Shown here: one piece after another, positions 9,441-17,108 of the stretch
Layout: the number at the start of each line of letters is the position of its first letter
Position numbering within the stretch: the first letter of the stretch is position 1
Source of the DNA: Pontibacter burrus
GTDB taxonomy: Bacteria; Bacteroidota; Bacteroidia; Cytophagales; Hymenobacteraceae
Assembly: GCF_010686685.1 (NCBI RefSeq)
Contig: NZ_JAAGWD010000002.1
Span: 248,001-312,000 of the forward strand
Reading direction: 5' to 3'
DNA length: 64,000 nucleotides
The notes under the pieces: model-generated
What the model saw: the letters and a program-made list of their open reading frames with translations, nothing else
Told to the model about the DNA's origin: nothing
Database searches by the model: none
Program-made: the position numbers and the translations under genes

Positions 9441-9677
9441 AAAACTTTGAGACTAGGTTTTACCGAGGTTATTAAATGTAACGGACGTGTCTTGCCAAAG
9501 GCAGAGGGGATTGCGAACTGATGGCAATGGTTGATTAAAATGTAGAGGTAACCTATAGCAAAAATGACAAGGTTTTGGTAAAGTTATGTAAAATGACATT
9601 TCCGTTCATTCTTTGCTTACAGCTAATCAACTTATGAATAACAAAATAGGAATTTGCTTGTTAAGGTGGGTTTTATA

Positions 9678-10520
9678 TTAATTCCTGATTTTTAATCTAC
9701 GCCATTTATCTTTTAAGTCGTATTCTTCAATTGCTTTGTCATAAGTAAAGCCAACTGGGTCTTCAGCAGAAATATTAACATTGAAGAAAACATATTCAGG
9801 TTCATACTGTAAGTAAATTTCTTCAATATCTTTTGTCTTAATATAGAAGGCTAATTTCTCTTGCGGTTTCCAAGGTTTTGATTTTGTAACCTGTCTCTTA
9901 AAGCCTGATTCCCAGTCTTTTGAACTCTCAAGAGCTTTATCCTTAAAGATAACTTGTAGTTTACCTACTATTTCAGCACTAGTTAAGGTCTTATCAGTAT
10001 TATTGATAACATTCCCCTTCATAACATAGACTATATCTTTAGATTTGTCTCTCATATAGTAGCTTTTTTTACTTTCGAGTTTCAAGGTGTCTATTGTGAT
10101 GTCAGTTATTTTAAATTTTCCGTCATTATCTAGACGAGAAAAACCATACTTTCTACTTAAGTACGGATTGACATTAATATGTCTAACTATTTGTTGATCA
10201 AGTGTTACTTCCCATTTGTGTCCCCAACCACTCTGGTCAGCAAATGATACTATATAGATACCTTCTTCTTCTGTCTTCTTAGAGGACCAATCATACTTTG
10301 TATTCGAGTCCTCCTTTGCTATCATATTTGCAAAGTCAAGCCAAGTTGCATCTGCAGTCAACCCTGCCAAAGAAAGACTCAATTGTCCCCAAATATTTGT
10401 TGCGTCAAGTTGAACCTTTGCTGATTTGCAGGTTTCAATAGCTTTACTTTCCTTGCTTATGAGCAGGTCACAAGAAGTTAATAGGGTTACTAGCACGAAG
10501 GTTTGTATTAATTGTCTCAT
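9678..10520 (-). CDS. Lipoprotein of unknown function
   Basis: The start is placed at ATG 10,520, because the sequence MRQLIQTFVLVTLLTSC is a clean lipoprotein signal with lipobox LLTSC. The open frame upstream of it reads as non-signal sequence. The mature part (about 263 residues) has a beta-rich C-terminal half with KFKITDITIDTLKL and KGNVINNTDKTLTSAEIVGKLQVIFKD. This resembles FxLYD-type extracellular domains that describe non-covalently folded strands, though I am not certain. It probably resides in the outer or inner membrane facing the periplasm. Base composition is AT-rich compared with the prophage fragments on both sides, suggesting separate acquisition. Confidence 0.7.
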   Translation of the reverse strand: MRQLIQTFVLVTLLTSCDLLISKESKAIETCKSAKVQLDATNIWGQLSLSLAGLTADATWLDFANMIAKEDSNTKYDWSSKKTEEEGIYIVSFADQSGWGHKWEVTLDQQIVRHINVNPYLSRKYGFSRLDNDGKFKITDITIDTLKLESKKSYYMRDKSKDIVYVMKGNVINNTDKTLTSAEIVGKLQVIFKDKALESSKDWESGFKRQVTKSKPWKPQEKLAFYIKTKDIEEIYLQYEPEYVFFNVNISAEDPVGFTYDKAIEEYDLKDKWRRLKIRN

Positions 10521-10654
10521 TTTTGATAGGTTAATTAAATGTTGCATAATTACTGTACAAACGTAACTCACATAACGAATATACTATATATTATTAATTC
10601 TATACTAAGCCCCACAACGTAATTTTACTGTCTTTTTATTACCCCTATCATCTG

Positions 10655-11234
10655 ATGAAATTCGCTTCAGATAAGCAAGCGCATTATCAGGTTGAAGGAA
10701 GCTTTAGAGCTGATGGTGAAGCCAACAGAGCCGTTTTTTATCCGCTTGCTGCCTGCGATTGGAAGCGGGAGGAGGGTGGGTACTGGAGCACCTATGAGTT
10801 CGACGGCTGGCAGATGATCAACTTCCTGCTGGTGCTTATCATGGTGGATACCGTGACAGGCGTGTATGCTGCCTGGAAAACTTCTACATCCGGGGTTTAC
10901 TCCTTTAAGCTGCACTCCATATTCGAGAAGCTCTAGTGCTACTTTGTAGGCTTTGTGGTGGTGCATGTGCTCTCCAACCATTTAGTGGATGGCCAGCCGA
11001 ACCCTGCCATGATCCAGGTGGTGCCTTACTTTAAGGGGCTGATCTACTTCTTGATGCTGGGTGCCGAAGCCCTGAGCATAGACGAGAATGCCGCCATGGT
11101 AGGCCGTGGCTTTCTGCCTGCCTAGTTCTGGAAGAGGTACGAGAAAGTGAAGGAAGATGGCCCTGAGGCTTTTAAAGAAACTACAGTTGCGCCATACCCG
11201 GAGCAAACCGAAACTATAACCGAACAACTATAGC
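10655..11234 (+). pseudogene. Phage holin family protein interrupted by two in-frame TAG codons
   Basis: One uninterrupted frame, apart from two TAG codons (10,934-10,936 and 11,123-11,125), encodes a holin-like protein. A membrane segment NFLLVLIMVDTVTGVYAAWKT is followed by GVYSFKLHSIFEKL, stop, CYFVGFVVVHVLSNHL, and a further hydrophobic helix with GLIYFLMLGAEALSIDENAAM. After the second TAG comes a charged tail ending at TAG 11,232-11,234. Holins of this type form membrane lesions late in phage infection. No frameshift is needed, so two CAG-to-TAG changes suffice to explain its state. The start of the original gene is uncertain because residues before ~45 do not resemble the family. Confidence 0.65.
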
Positions 11235-11242
11235 CAAACCTT

Positions 11243-11661
11243 ATGAGATCACTTTTATACCTGCTGCTGGCCCTGTGCCTTTTTCCTGCAACCGCCACTT
11301 GCAACTGCAGGAAACTGTTGTGCCATTGGATAGCCTGCACATTACGCCTGAAGCCGAAACCGAACTGGCCAAGTATAAAATTAAACTTACGTCCATTAAA
11401 GATACGCATGTGCTGCTTACTCAGCCAAGCCCGAAGAAGGGGAAGACCAAGTATAAAAACATAGGCAATACCGATATAAAGCAGAAGGATGTAGGTAATG
11501 TGGATGTTGGTAAGAAAGCCGGCCAGCAGCATGATGTTGGGAATACTGTGATAAAGGATGTTGGGAAGGTAGAACCAACAAGCCAGAGCTATTGGTGGCT
11601 CTGGCTTATTGGTGCTTTAATTATTATAATCTACAAAGCAATTAAGTATTTGCGGATTTGA
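11243..11661 (+). pseudogene. Small membrane-anchored phage-associated protein, one frameshift
   Basis: It begins 8 bp after the holin. MRSLLYLLLALCLFPATAT is a signal-type N-terminus in one frame. From about 11,290 the continuation is in another frame (LQLQETVVPLDSLHITPEAE, then repeated DVGN/VGK units near 11,485-11,570), ending with a hydrophobic anchor SYWWLWLIGALIIIIYKAIKY. Signal, variable middle and C-terminal membrane helix directly after a holin suggest a lysis-cassette protein, but I see no defined spanin motif. A single-base indel would restore a product of about 139 residues, so a sequencing error is possible. Confidence 0.5.
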
Positions 11662-11854
11662 GTTTTAATATCTTTATTTACTATAAATACCTACTAAATG
11701 GTAATTAAACTAAACCATTAAATGCTAACTTTTACAAAACAATGGAGCTACAAATCTGTTATATAAACAAACAAAAAGCCTAATTAATAGTATAAAAGGT
11801 TAACATTTTAAATGTTAGTAAGCTATTGAGTAAAGTTTTTACCTTTGTAGAAAA

Positions 11855-12070
11855 ATGACAACAGCTTTAGTAATATTCTTCATTTGTGTACTGTTAATAG
11901 AAATGGCTATTATTTATAGTCCTCTCTATTATCTTTCTTACTCAGTACTTAAGCTGGATAAGAAAATAGGAGATTCTACATTAGTAGCAATCTTGATTGT
12001 GTTAACTCTTATCCTATCTGCACTTTTATTGAACAAGGCTTCTACACTAGCTTATCAATTATTTTTCTGA
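11855..12070 (+). CDS. Small protein with two predicted membrane helices
   Basis: This 71-residue, strongly hydrophobic ORF has helices at about residues 3-28 (ALVIFFICVLLIEMAIIYSPLYYL) and 43-66 (STLVAILIVLTLILSALLLN). It converges on the membrane protein gene at 12,055-13,089, and the two stop regions overlap by 16 bp. No family is recognised. The coding call rests on the clear two-helix pattern; an AT-rich chance ORF is possible. If real, it could be a membrane partner of the neighbouring PUA-like protein. Confidence 0.45.
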   Translation: MTTALVIFFICVLLIEMAIIYSPLYYLSYSVLKLDKKIGDSTLVAILIVLTLILSALLLNKASTLAYQLFF

Positions 12071-13089
12071 TAAGTAGTGTCTACAGGAGTAGAAGTCTGA
12101 ATAGTAGTTTCTTCAATTGGCTTTACTTTTAGACGCTCCATACTATCTTTAAAAATCTCGTACTTTATCTGCCTTTCTTGATTTCTGTCTAAGAAATCGC
12201 TTACAGATTCTAGAAACCCATCGCCCTTTCCAGATACTTTTCCCACATTTTCTATTTCGACAGATAACTCATTGTTGTTAGATAAGACCATAAGACCAGC
12301 AATACCCATGATTGCGCCAATCGCCCCAGCTTGTAATGCCATTTTACCTCTTGACTGGAGCTTGATCTTTATATAAAGGTCTTCATTATTTTTGAAACCA
12401 TTCTCCTTACAAAATTCATCATAAAAGAAAGTAAGGCTGCTTAAAAATCTATTAAGCTCAAATGCATTTATATCCTCATCCTGGTTGATTTGAATCGTCA
12501 AATAAATACGCTCACCCTTGATGTACACGCTAGATAGATTACCTTCAATTATCTCACTATATGATCTTGCATTTGTTACTGCCTGATGTGAAGAGAGTAA
12601 ACCACGTATCTCTGCTTGCAACACTTCCTTCTTAAAGGTTTTAATCCAATTTACTTTCTTACGCTTTTCTGGCAGAGCTTCGTACCTACCGTTAAATTTA
12701 AACGCACCAGGATTTTTATCTAAATAAGTATTACTCTCAACTATGCCAATAGCTAAAATGTCGGAATTTCGGCTGGGTGTAATTACTATATCATTGATTT
12801 TAACACCGTATTCAAAGTTCAATAATTGGTTTGCCCATTTTGTGGCTTCACCCTTGGTATACTCTGTATTGTTATCAATGAACCTTTGAAGATCTTTAAA
12901 TGCATCCTTCTTTGGATCAGCAGAATCAAGAATTAGCTTATACGGTACATTATTCAGCCCTAAACCAACAAAACTATTATTGAAAAACGTATCGAAGAGT
13001 TCACCGCCATAAGATCTGATAAACCAGTAATCTCTGTTTGGGTCTACTGCTCTAACGTCTTCTATTCCGTGTTCTAAAAAAATATCCAT
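12055..13089 (-). CDS. PUA/EVE-like N-terminal domain protein with a membrane segment; candidate defence effector
   Basis: Of 344 residues, the first ~150 resemble the PUA/EVE-like sensing domain found at the start of some Mrr-type restriction proteins. The pattern is DYWFIRSYGGELFDTF, FVGLGL at ~20-45, then VKINDIVITPSRNSDILAIGIVESNTYL and KRKKVNWIKTF at ~95-155. A middle region (~170-245) is followed by one hydrophobic segment ALQAGAIGAIMGIAGLMVLS (~250-270) and a charged tail. It is preceded 57 bp upstream by a small ribbon-helix-helix gene on the same strand, forming a two-gene unit. A nucleic-acid or modified-base sensor tied to a membrane segment would suit an abortive-infection role, but that is inference. 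The domain match is by eye. Confidence 0.65.
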   Translation of the reverse strand: MDIFLEHGIEDVRAVDPNRDYWFIRSYGGELFDTFFNNSFVGLGLNNVPYKLILDSADPKKDAFKDLQRFIDNNTEYTKGEATKWANQLLNFEYGVKINDIVITPSRNSDILAIGIVESNTYLDKNPGAFKFNGRYEALPEKRKKVNWIKTFKKEVLQAEIRGLLSSHQAVTNARSYSEIIEGNLSSVYIKGERIYLTIQINQDEDINAFELNRFLSSLTFFYDEFCKENGFKNNEDLYIKIKLQSRGKMALQAGAIGAIMGIAGLMVLSNNNELSVEIENVGKVSGKGDGFLESVSDFLDRNQERQIKYEIFKDSMERLKVKPIEETTIQTSTPVDTTYQKNN

Positions 13090-13146
13090 CGTGACTTTTA
13101 AGTTTGCTAAAAATTGAAGTGAAATAATATTTATAAAGCCCCGATC

Positions 13147-13323
13147 TTACTTATTAGGGTTGTCTTTTTGTGCCGCCTTCTTGCCTGCTAAACAGTCTTG
13201 CAAAACATCACTTGCGATTTCAACTATAGTTGTTCTAGGCTGTCCATTTACCTTTCTTTCAAGTTGTATTTTAAGCAATTCTGCGTGTGCTTCAGCCGAG
13301 ATTTGTATCTGCAATTTCTTCAT
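13147..13323 (-). CDS. Small ribbon-helix-helix protein (Arc/CopG type)
   Basis: This 58-residue ORF begins MKKLQIQISAEAHAELLKIQ and continues with TTIVEIASDVLQDCLAGKK. This is the strand-helix-helix pattern of Arc/CopG regulators and of many antitoxins. It is the first gene of a minus-strand unit with the PUA-like membrane protein 57 bp downstream. The upstream region to 13,431 is packed with inverted repeats that could be its operator. It is probably an autoregulator or antitoxin-like partner of the downstream gene. Confidence 0.7.
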   Translation of the reverse strand: MKKLQIQISAEAHAELLKIQLERKVNGQPRTTIVEIASDVLQDCLAGKKAAQKDNPNK

Positions 13324-13341
13324 AGCTCAAATATAATAAAT

Positions 13342-13420
13342 GTTAGTTATAAAATATATTTTTAATAACTCCTAGTTATTGGTTGTAGATTATAAATATT
13401 TTACAACCATTTATAACTAA
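13342..13420. promoter_or_regulatory. Nested inverted repeats upstream of the ribbon-helix-helix gene
   Basis: TTAGTTATAAA (13,342-13,352) and TTTATAACTAA (13,410-13,420) form an 11-bp inverted pair. Between them lie AATAACT-CCT-AGTTATT (13,363-13,379) and a GGTTGTA/TACAACC pair. The region separates the divergent ribbon-helix-helix gene and the antirepressor remnant, and is a plausible operator. Confidence 0.55.
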
Positions 13421-13431
13421 TTATAAATTAT

Positions 13432-14015
13432 ATGGAAGCTCAAACCGAAATAGTTGCCAAGATCAACAAAGTTGAAATACTAGTCATTGAGAATGGGCAA
13501 AAGCTGGTGCCTATCAAGCCCATTTGTGAAGCATTTGGGATTGACGATAAAGCCCAGCGGCAGAAAATTCAGGATGATGAAATCTTGGGTTCAATTGGGG
13601 TGCTCAGCACCTCGGTTGGAGCTGATGGAAAGTCGTGGGAAATGCTCTGCACCCCTTACAAGTGAATGCCTTCGGTTGGCTCTTTTCTATCAACCCAAAA
13701 AACGTGAAGCCGGAAACGCAGAATGCGGTGCGCCGCTACAAGTCGCTCTGCTACGATATCCTGTACCAGAACTTCTCTGACCACACTTAGTTCCTAGAGC
13801 AGAAGCAGGCCGCTATGCAGCAGCAACTGGATAGGGTGCAGGAGATGCGCTCCAAGTTCCGCAACACGCAGTACTCCCTGAAGTATGAATCCGAAAAGCT
13901 GAATGGAATTAAAGACCTGACCTTTAAGAAATTGCTGGCCAACAACCGCCAGATGCAGTTTGAGTTTATGGAAGGCCAACCACAGGAAGATACCATCTCG
14001 AAGCTGGTAAAATAA
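13432..14015 (+). pseudogene. Phage antirepressor (P22_AR_N type), one frameshift and one in-frame TAG
   Basis: Residues from 13,432 (VEILVIENGQKLVPIKPICE, then GIDDKAQRQKIQDDE and VGADGKSWEMLCTP) match the N-terminal domain of P22-type antirepressors. A frameshift near 13,655 is needed to continue with VNAFGWLFSINPKNVKPETQ, NAVRRYKSLCYDIL and FSDHT. An in-frame TAG then falls at 13,788-13,790, followed by a glutamine-rich coiled coil (FLEQKQAAMQQQLDRVQEM) to the stop at 14,015. Such proteins counter prophage repressors by direct binding. A hairpin with GCCCGGA/TCCGGGC arms at about 14,020-14,047 probably ended the transcript. Confidence 0.65.
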
Positions 14016-14019
14016 AAAA

Positions 14020-14047
14020 GCCCGGAGGATGTTGGAGCATCCGGGCC
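14020..14047 (+). terminator. Hairpin after the antirepressor remnant
   Basis: GCCCGGA and TCCGGGC arms with additional pairing (GGATG/CATCC) sit immediately after the TAA at 14,013-14,015 and are preceded by an A-run. There is no good T-run downstream on the plus strand, so strength is uncertain. Confidence 0.45.
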
Positions 14048-14121
14048 CGTTCAACAAAATAATTGTCAAACAATATAGAGACGCAAAGTTATGCAAATAG
14101 CTGCTAAAAGAAACTTGCCCC

Positions 14122-14457
14122 GGTAGGGGTGTGGTACCTGCCTGCCAAGACCTTAAAGCCATCTGCCTCCGTTAACCTGCCGCGCTATGCAAGCAATAAA
14201 CTATCAGAGCCGCAGCTGGTGCTAAACCCCTTCAGTCAGCGCTACATCAATATACAGCCCGCTGTTCCAGTACCTAAACGAGGTATGCCGCGATAGCCCG
14301 GCACAGGTAGAAGAAAGGCTGGAAGCCACCATCCGCTTCGTATCTCTCTACCACGATACCGAAGAAACAGACAGCATTGAGCTGAAGAACAGCCTAGGCT
14401 TACTGTTCGAAATGAAAGACGTGTTCAGCAAACTGGCAGAGTATAAAAGCTCATGAG
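14122..14457 (+). pseudogene. Unassigned prophage-type protein fragment, frameshifted
   Basis: Two frames read as one protein. The first is VWYLPAKTLKPSASVNLPRYASNK and LSEPQLVLNPFSQRYINI (to ~14,250). After a shift the second is YSPLFQYLNEVCRDSPAQVEERL, ATIRFVSLYHDTEETDSIELKN and a C-terminus EMKDVFSKLAEYKSS ending at 14,457. Coding bias is clear and composition matches the neighbouring prophage pieces. No family is recognised and no start is visible. Confidence 0.4.
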
Positions 14458-14572
14458 TATTTCCAGGAGAATAGCGGATGGCCAGAAAGAGCTAACACCG
14501 GTAAAGTAGTGACACTATAGAAATATAGCATCCATTTCTAGGTGAAAATAGATGCTATATTATATTTCCTTT

Positions 14573-15484
14573 TTACTTATCAACTGACATTTCAACTGGT
14601 GTTTTAAATTCGACCCATTCAGGTAATCTCACCATAGCATTTGCAACTTCACCATCATTTGATTTATTGCTACTGATTGTAGCAGGCTTAATTTTGTTGA
14701 ATTTAAGATATGTTACATCCCTAGAAATTCCTTTAAGCACGACTTCGAAATTATTTTGCTCGGATCCATTTTCTACAAAAATATCAGAGCCAGATTGAAA
14801 TGCTAAACCATTGGCCTGTACATTACCTGTTACCTTAGTAAAGGTATTGTAGCTAAAAGAATTAAGGTTAGCAGACCTAACTATAAAGTATCCATAAATT
14901 GTAGTGTCGCCTCTTGCAGTTAGCTTAGAAATAATGCTGTCAGCTTTCTCCATATCGAGTTCATCAGGATTAAGAATACTCACCTGTATAGTTTTATATT
15001 CTATAAATGAACGATCATTAGCACTTAAGGTCGCTGCCACACTACTCATCGTTTCAATATTAGATGAAAAGCTTTTATCAATAAATCTTCTGAAAAACGG
15101 TTTGTCAAATTTAATTTCAATTTTAGGTACTACTTTAGGCTTTCTTACATAGTATCCTGTTTCTTCAATTTTAAATGCCCCTTTAGTCCTTCTAATCTGC
15201 ATTATCATCCCAGGTAGCACATAGAGCTCATCTTTCATATTATCACCAGGAATAAAAATATTGTTGCTCTCTGGCCTCTCAAAACTTGTAGCAAGTTTAA
15301 TATTACCCAGCTTTAGTCTGAGTAAACTATCTACTTTTACTTGGGCCAGACTATCTATATTTAGCCTTTGCTTGGAAGGTTTTCCATTAGATATTAGATC
15401 CGATTTAACAGGATTTACGCCTTCATTGCAGCCCATCCCAAAAGTGATAGCAGCTATGGCAATTAAGTTTAAAAAGAATTTCAT
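14573..15484 (-). CDS. Lipoprotein of unknown function
   Basis: The start is placed at ATG 15,484, because MKFFLNLIAIAAITFGMGC is a lipoprotein signal with lipobox FGMGC. The 19 residues upstream in the same frame lack signal character. The mature protein (about 285 residues) is rich in Ser/Thr/Asn with no recognised domain. Its middle contains KPKVVPKIEIKFDKPFFRRF and RSFIEYKTIQVSILNPDELDME. It is AT-rich and lies on the minus strand among plus-strand prophage fragments, as does the other island lipoprotein at 9,678. Both were probably acquired as cargo. Confidence 0.7.
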   Translation of the reverse strand: MKFFLNLIAIAAITFGMGCNEGVNPVKSDLISNGKPSKQRLNIDSLAQVKVDSLLRLKLGNIKLATSFERPESNNIFIPGDNMKDELYVLPGMIMQIRRTKGAFKIEETGYYVRKPKVVPKIEIKFDKPFFRRFIDKSFSSNIETMSSVAATLSANDRSFIEYKTIQVSILNPDELDMEKADSIISKLTARGDTTIYGYFIVRSANLNSFSYNTFTKVTGNVQANGLAFQSGSDIFVENGSEQNNFEVVLKGISRDVTYLKFNKIKPATISSNKSNDGEVANAMVRLPEWVEFKTPVEMSVDK

Positions 15485-15634
15485 AGGTGAGATAAATTTT
15501 AGGGATAATTTAATGGTATGTGTGACACAAAATTTATACATAAATATAACTAAAAATGTTTTAAATATTATTTATTTAATAAATTTAAATTAACAGATTA
15601 TGGTGTTTTGGCTTTTTTATTACCAACATAACTA

Positions 15635-16050
15635 ATGATTTTCGTGCAACAAATGCCACGAATGCACGAAGTCAGCTTAAAATTTGAAGTTAAACACCGG
15701 CCTTTCCCTTATCTCCGGAAGAAGGTTAAAAAGGTAGTTTTAGAACTGAAAGTACCAGGGAGGTGGAACGAGCTCACCAAAGAGCAGCTGCTAGAGATCA
15801 TCAAGATCCAATTAAACTATAAGCCTGACCACTTGCAGAAACTCTTATTGCTGAAAGTACTGCTTGGTGTCCCGATGCCCCTGCTGCTATTATTTACCGA
15901 TGCGCAGAAGATCGGACTTTACCCAACGCTCCGTTTCCTCAATTGCTTAGGGCTCACCAGGCAACTGTTTCCCACACTCCGGGCCTGCGCAAAACGCTGT
16001 ACGCTCCGCTGGAGCGCTTCCGCAACCTCGATGACCTGTTTGCCATCAGG
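15635..16050 (+). pseudogene. Unassigned prophage-type protein fragment, frameshifted
   Basis: The first part, MHEVSLKFEVKHRPFPYLRK, KVVLELKVPGRWNELTKEQL and TDAQKIGLYPTLRFL, runs in one frame to about 15,940. The continuation, with a TPGLRKTLYAPLERFRNLDDLF-like reading, is in another frame up to the junction with the PhyH-like remnant near 16,050. Proteins of this kind occur in Bacteroidota prophages, but I cannot assign a role. Confidence 0.45.
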
Positions 16051-16626
16051 AGTTTACTAAAGTAGATCCCTAACCTAAAGCAGCATATCTTCAACGAGAA
16101 CCTGTGCAAGATCATCCGGGAAGGATTTGGGGAAGGCTATTTTCTGACCAAAGCCATTTACTTTGATAAGCCACCAAAGTCGAACTGGTATGTGACTTGG
16201 CAACAGGATGTGCCGATTAATGTGGTCGAGAAAAAAGAAGTAAATGGCTTTAGTGGCTGGACCAACAAAGCAGGACTAGTGAGTGTGCGGCCACCGCTAG
16301 AGTACCTGCAGAGTGTCTTTACTGTGCGCATACATCTGGAAAACACAGACGAAAAGAATGGGGCTCTGAAGGTGATACCGAAAACACATTTTAACATTCT
16401 TTCAGATGCAGAGATCGCTGAATTAAGGGATTCTTCCGAAAGCAAATGCTGCAAAGTGCAGAAGGGTGGCGTGCACCTGATGAAACCGCTGACCTTACAC
16501 GCTTCTTCGAAAACATTGAACGAAAAGCACCGACGTGTAATCCACCTGGAATTTAATAATCGGAGTTGCCGGCAAGGTTGGGATGGCTGGAGCGAGGAGA
16601 GGTGTGAACCTCTTTTTATGAAATAA
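16050..16626 (+). pseudogene. Phytanoyl-CoA dioxygenase (PhyH)-family fragment, 5' truncated with an in-frame TAG
   Basis: From 16,065 the frame reads IPNLKQHIFNENLCKIIREGFG, YFLTKAIYFDKPPKSNWYVT, WQQDVPINV, FTVRIHLENTDEKNGALKVIPKTH and GGVHLMKPLTLHASSKT, ending at 16,626. This matches the core of PhyH-type Fe(II)/2-oxoglutarate dioxygenases. The metal ligands are His and Asp in WQQD-type and HLENTD-type motifs, and His in LHASS. The N-terminus is replaced by the preceding phage fragment, and a TAG at 16,062-16,064 interrupts the frame. From the first later ATG (16,192) a 144-residue remnant could be made but would lack part of the active site. Such enzymes usually hydroxylate small molecules. 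Confidence 0.6.
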
Positions 16627-17052
16627 GGCGTAGTAGGCAGAATGTGAGCTGACATTCTCTATCACTGAACAATATCTTACCGGGCATTTCTCACTTAATA
16701 TTTAATCCTCTTTCACAAAGCCATGGAGGGGTTGCGAAAGAAAAATGTACATCTGTTGCCTTTTGGTGTTATATTCAGTCGTAAGTCATATAGTGGCAAT
16801 TACTTTTAAGCCAAGTAGTAATTAATAAAGTAATATGTTAGCTAAATTATTTTAATGAGCAAGAAAGGAGTTATAAAAGCCCTTCACTACCATAGAATAA
16901 TACGTATTGCTCCTCAGGATTAAGTAGTTCATCAGGACCATATCTAGTAGCTCAACATTTTTTCATCTTATGGGTCAGTTGCAGGTTCGCCATACCGGAC
17001 TTTAAGGTATTTTTCTTAGTAAATTAAAATCTATGTGAGTCGATTAAATCTA
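16627..17052. other. Intergenic stretch holding a radC remnant
   Basis: Apart from the radC-like remnant at about 16,870-16,991, listed separately, this 430-bp stretch shows no coding sequence, RNA gene or convincing hairpin. Confidence 0.5.
16870..16991 (-). pseudogene. Remnant of the 3' end of a radC-like gene
   Basis: This segment aligns by eye with the 3' end of the intact radC-like gene at 21,379-21,500. Shared stretches include the ATAAAAGCCC start, AGAATAATACGT against GGAATAATACGT, and TTTTTTCATCTT followed by GGGTCAG. Small indels destroy the frame. It is a broken second copy, in the same orientation as the intact gene. Confidence 0.7.
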
Positions 17053-17108
17053 TTATTCGGCTCAAAGTATTCTGGTATTTGAGCCGAATAAATATTATAT
17101 TCGGCTCA
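17053..17108. promoter_or_regulatory. Three-site operator array overlapping the fic start codon
   Basis: TTATTCGGCTCAAA (17,053-17,066) and its exact reverse complement (17,078-17,091) form a 14-bp inverted repeat. A third copy, TATTCGGCTCA (17,098-17,108), runs into the ATG of the Fic gene at 17,108. The arrangement suggests repression by a dimeric regulator, plausibly the Fic protein itself through its C-terminal winged helix. Confidence 0.75.

Larger units (their letters stand above)
8916..16626. mobile_element. Decayed prophage interleaved with intact cargo genes
   Basis: Between these points lie fragments of a terminase large subunit, a holin, a small membrane protein directly after the holin, a P22-type antirepressor and at least two further unassigned fragments. 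All are on the plus strand and nearly all are broken by frameshifts or TAG codons. Three intact AT-rich units (9,678-10,520; 12,055-13,323; 14,573-15,484) are inserted among them on the opposite strand. No capsid, portal or tail genes are recognisable. Confidence 0.55.

Noticed and set aside
8597-16064. Functional TAG recoding in the island
   Set aside because: The same genes also carry frameshifts, and no suppressor tRNA is visible in the window. Decay is the simpler explanation, although the all-TAG pattern is reported as a finding.
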